Positions 63,142-64,000 of a stretch of 64,000 nucleotides of DNA are shown here, in pieces. A model generated the notes under the pieces. It did no database searches and was not told where the DNA came from. It saw only the letters and a list, made by a program, of their open reading frames with translations. The stretch comes from Panopea generosa. Lineage: Eukaryota; Mollusca; Bivalvia; Adapedonta; Hiatellidae. The position numbers were made by a program, and so were the translations under genes. The DNA is taken from assembly GCA_029582155.1 (NCBI GenBank), contig CM055897.1, positions 88,339,836 through 88,403,835 of the forward strand, read 5' to 3'. The stretch's first letter is position 1. Each line of letters begins with the position of its first letter.

Positions 63142-63430
63142 TTGCTATCAGTTCCTTCACGATTTCCGGATGGTCACGCAGAGTCAAAATGACGTCACGT
63201 ATTACATCACCAACTGTGATGTCATATAAATCATCTTCATCGTAGGAACCATTATCATCTTCGGCTGGTTTAGAATCTGGCACTTCCTCCACACTCTCAA
63301 ATATTGACGAATCGTCGTCTGCATCATCTATATCGTCTGAAGAATACGTGCTGTCCTTTTCTGACGATTCAGACGCACCAGTATTTGTTGCATGGTGATG
63401 TCGGACAAGTTCTTGCTCAGCTTCATTTGA
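63142..63430 (-). CDS. Coding exon 1 (first recognised) of an unknown acidic protein
   Basis: Read on the minus strand, a TTGTTTCAG acceptor precedes 63430 and a GTAAGG donor follows 63142. The exon is 289 nt, starts in phase 0 and leaves one base for the next exon. It encodes 96 residues; about 30 are Asp or Glu, in runs such as DDIDDADDD and YDEDDLYD, with many Ser. The last ~25 residues (ITVGDVIRDVILTLRDHPEI and on) look like an amphipathic helical segment, unlike the disordered acidic part. The frame is also open upstream through the acceptor to an ATG at 63481 that would add 17 residues (MFSTRTSLVICSHILFQ). If that is the true start the protein is 360 residues with a weak hydrophobic N-terminus. 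Otherwise earlier exons lie beyond the window. Product not recognised; Ser/Asp/Glu richness fits a secreted acidic or nuclear disordered protein equally well. Confidence 0.75.
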
Positions 63431-64000
63431 CTGAAACAATATATGTGAGCATATAACCAGTGATGTTCGTGTGCTAAACATACTGTTGGCGGCATCGAAT
63501 GTGCGCTTAACTAGTCAAATGCTACAATAGATACAGTACGTGTCTTACAACACATTCAATAATACGTTTTGACGGTGAGAAGTTTTGATGGTCAAGTTAT
63601 ATACGTTCAATAAAATCTGATAATATTTCATAAAATTACAGAAAACAAGCAAAAATAAGGACAATATTTTATATTTATTTTTTTAAATTACATTTTGATT
63701 AAAAAAATACAATCAATTTTGAGCTCTTATTTACAAGCTTAATGTTAAAATGTATCTCACATCTTAAAGATAAAAAAAATACGTGGAAAAGATTATTTAC
63801 TAAGTTTAACATGGCAAATGCAACAGCTGATATACGCATGAAGGTTGATACAAACAATTATGCACCCTGCGGCTGGTTTATTTACTTCAACTTGTCATAA
63901 CTGGTTAAAATAACAAATTAACCACGTCGTTGGCGTTACCAGGGGAAATACCAATCAGACACATATTCGCCCCACCACTTGTATTTAACTCCAAAGAAAA
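63431..64000. other. Upstream side of exon 1, nothing further recognised
   Basis: Very AT-rich on both strands. No earlier exon of the minus-strand gene could be identified. The alternative start ATG at 63481-63479 lies here. I see no convincing promoter. Confidence 0.45.

Noticed and set aside
1..64000. Search for retrotransposon, transposase or viral coding remnants
   Set aside because: No reverse transcriptase, integrase, transposase or capsid-like motif was seen in any of the longer frames.

Overview
The window looks like non-coding-rich nuclear DNA from an animal, most likely a bivalve mollusc. A dreissenid-like genome is possible, but this rests on recalled repeat style and not on a search. 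Evidence: it is strongly AT-rich; long spliced introns have canonical GT/AG borders; there are no bacterial-type operons; it carries a 'GACCTTGACCTTTGA...GGGTCTTAC' repeat and a 'GTGTCTTGCTCAAGGACAC' repeat of the kind I recall from bivalve and other marine invertebrate genomes. About 40% of the window is tandem minisatellite, in at least thirteen unrelated families.

One gene can be supported well. It lies on the minus strand across the right half (63430 down to 31791). I assembled six coding exons (63430-63142, 62687-62575, 52743-52689, 44945-44698, 43723-43475, 31868-31791). All have consensus splice borders, and the reading phase carries through every junction to a stop codon. The encoded C-terminal 343 residues (360 if an in-frame ATG at 63481 is the start) form an acidic, Ser/Asp/Glu-rich protein that I do not recognise. 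It has one short folded-looking helical stretch, a basic/aromatic Pro-Phe patch and several dibasic sites. Its introns hold different minisatellite arrays: 47-bp and ~17-bp units in intron 2, 37-bp and 81-bp units in intron 3, 77-bp in intron 4, 86-bp and another 81-bp in intron 5.

The left half (1-31700) has no confident gene. Layout: 46-bp array (1-1026), small ~31-bp array, CT microsatellite, a tRNA-like SINE fragment (~3050-3131), a 27/54-bp array (4510-4812), two candidate 3'-terminal exons ending in a shared GDDQDYEI peptide (5356-5409 and ~5956-6014), an AT-rich 15-bp array (8275-8575), a 3-kb degenerate TGTACATTGG array (11395-14380), a 41-bp array in two blocks (19725-20755, 21165-23320), and an 83-bp array with higher-order structure (24890-26518). 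Between these are unique AT-rich stretches with hairpin elements and dispersed repeats.

The most interesting points are: the unrecognised acidic gene whose introns are filled by separate satellite families; recurring block duplications of about 316-428 bp inside five unrelated arrays; the pair of candidate tail exons; and several long hairpin or inverted-repeat elements. Most of the longer open frames in the window lie in satellites whose unit is a multiple of three or lacks stops, and should not be taken as genes.
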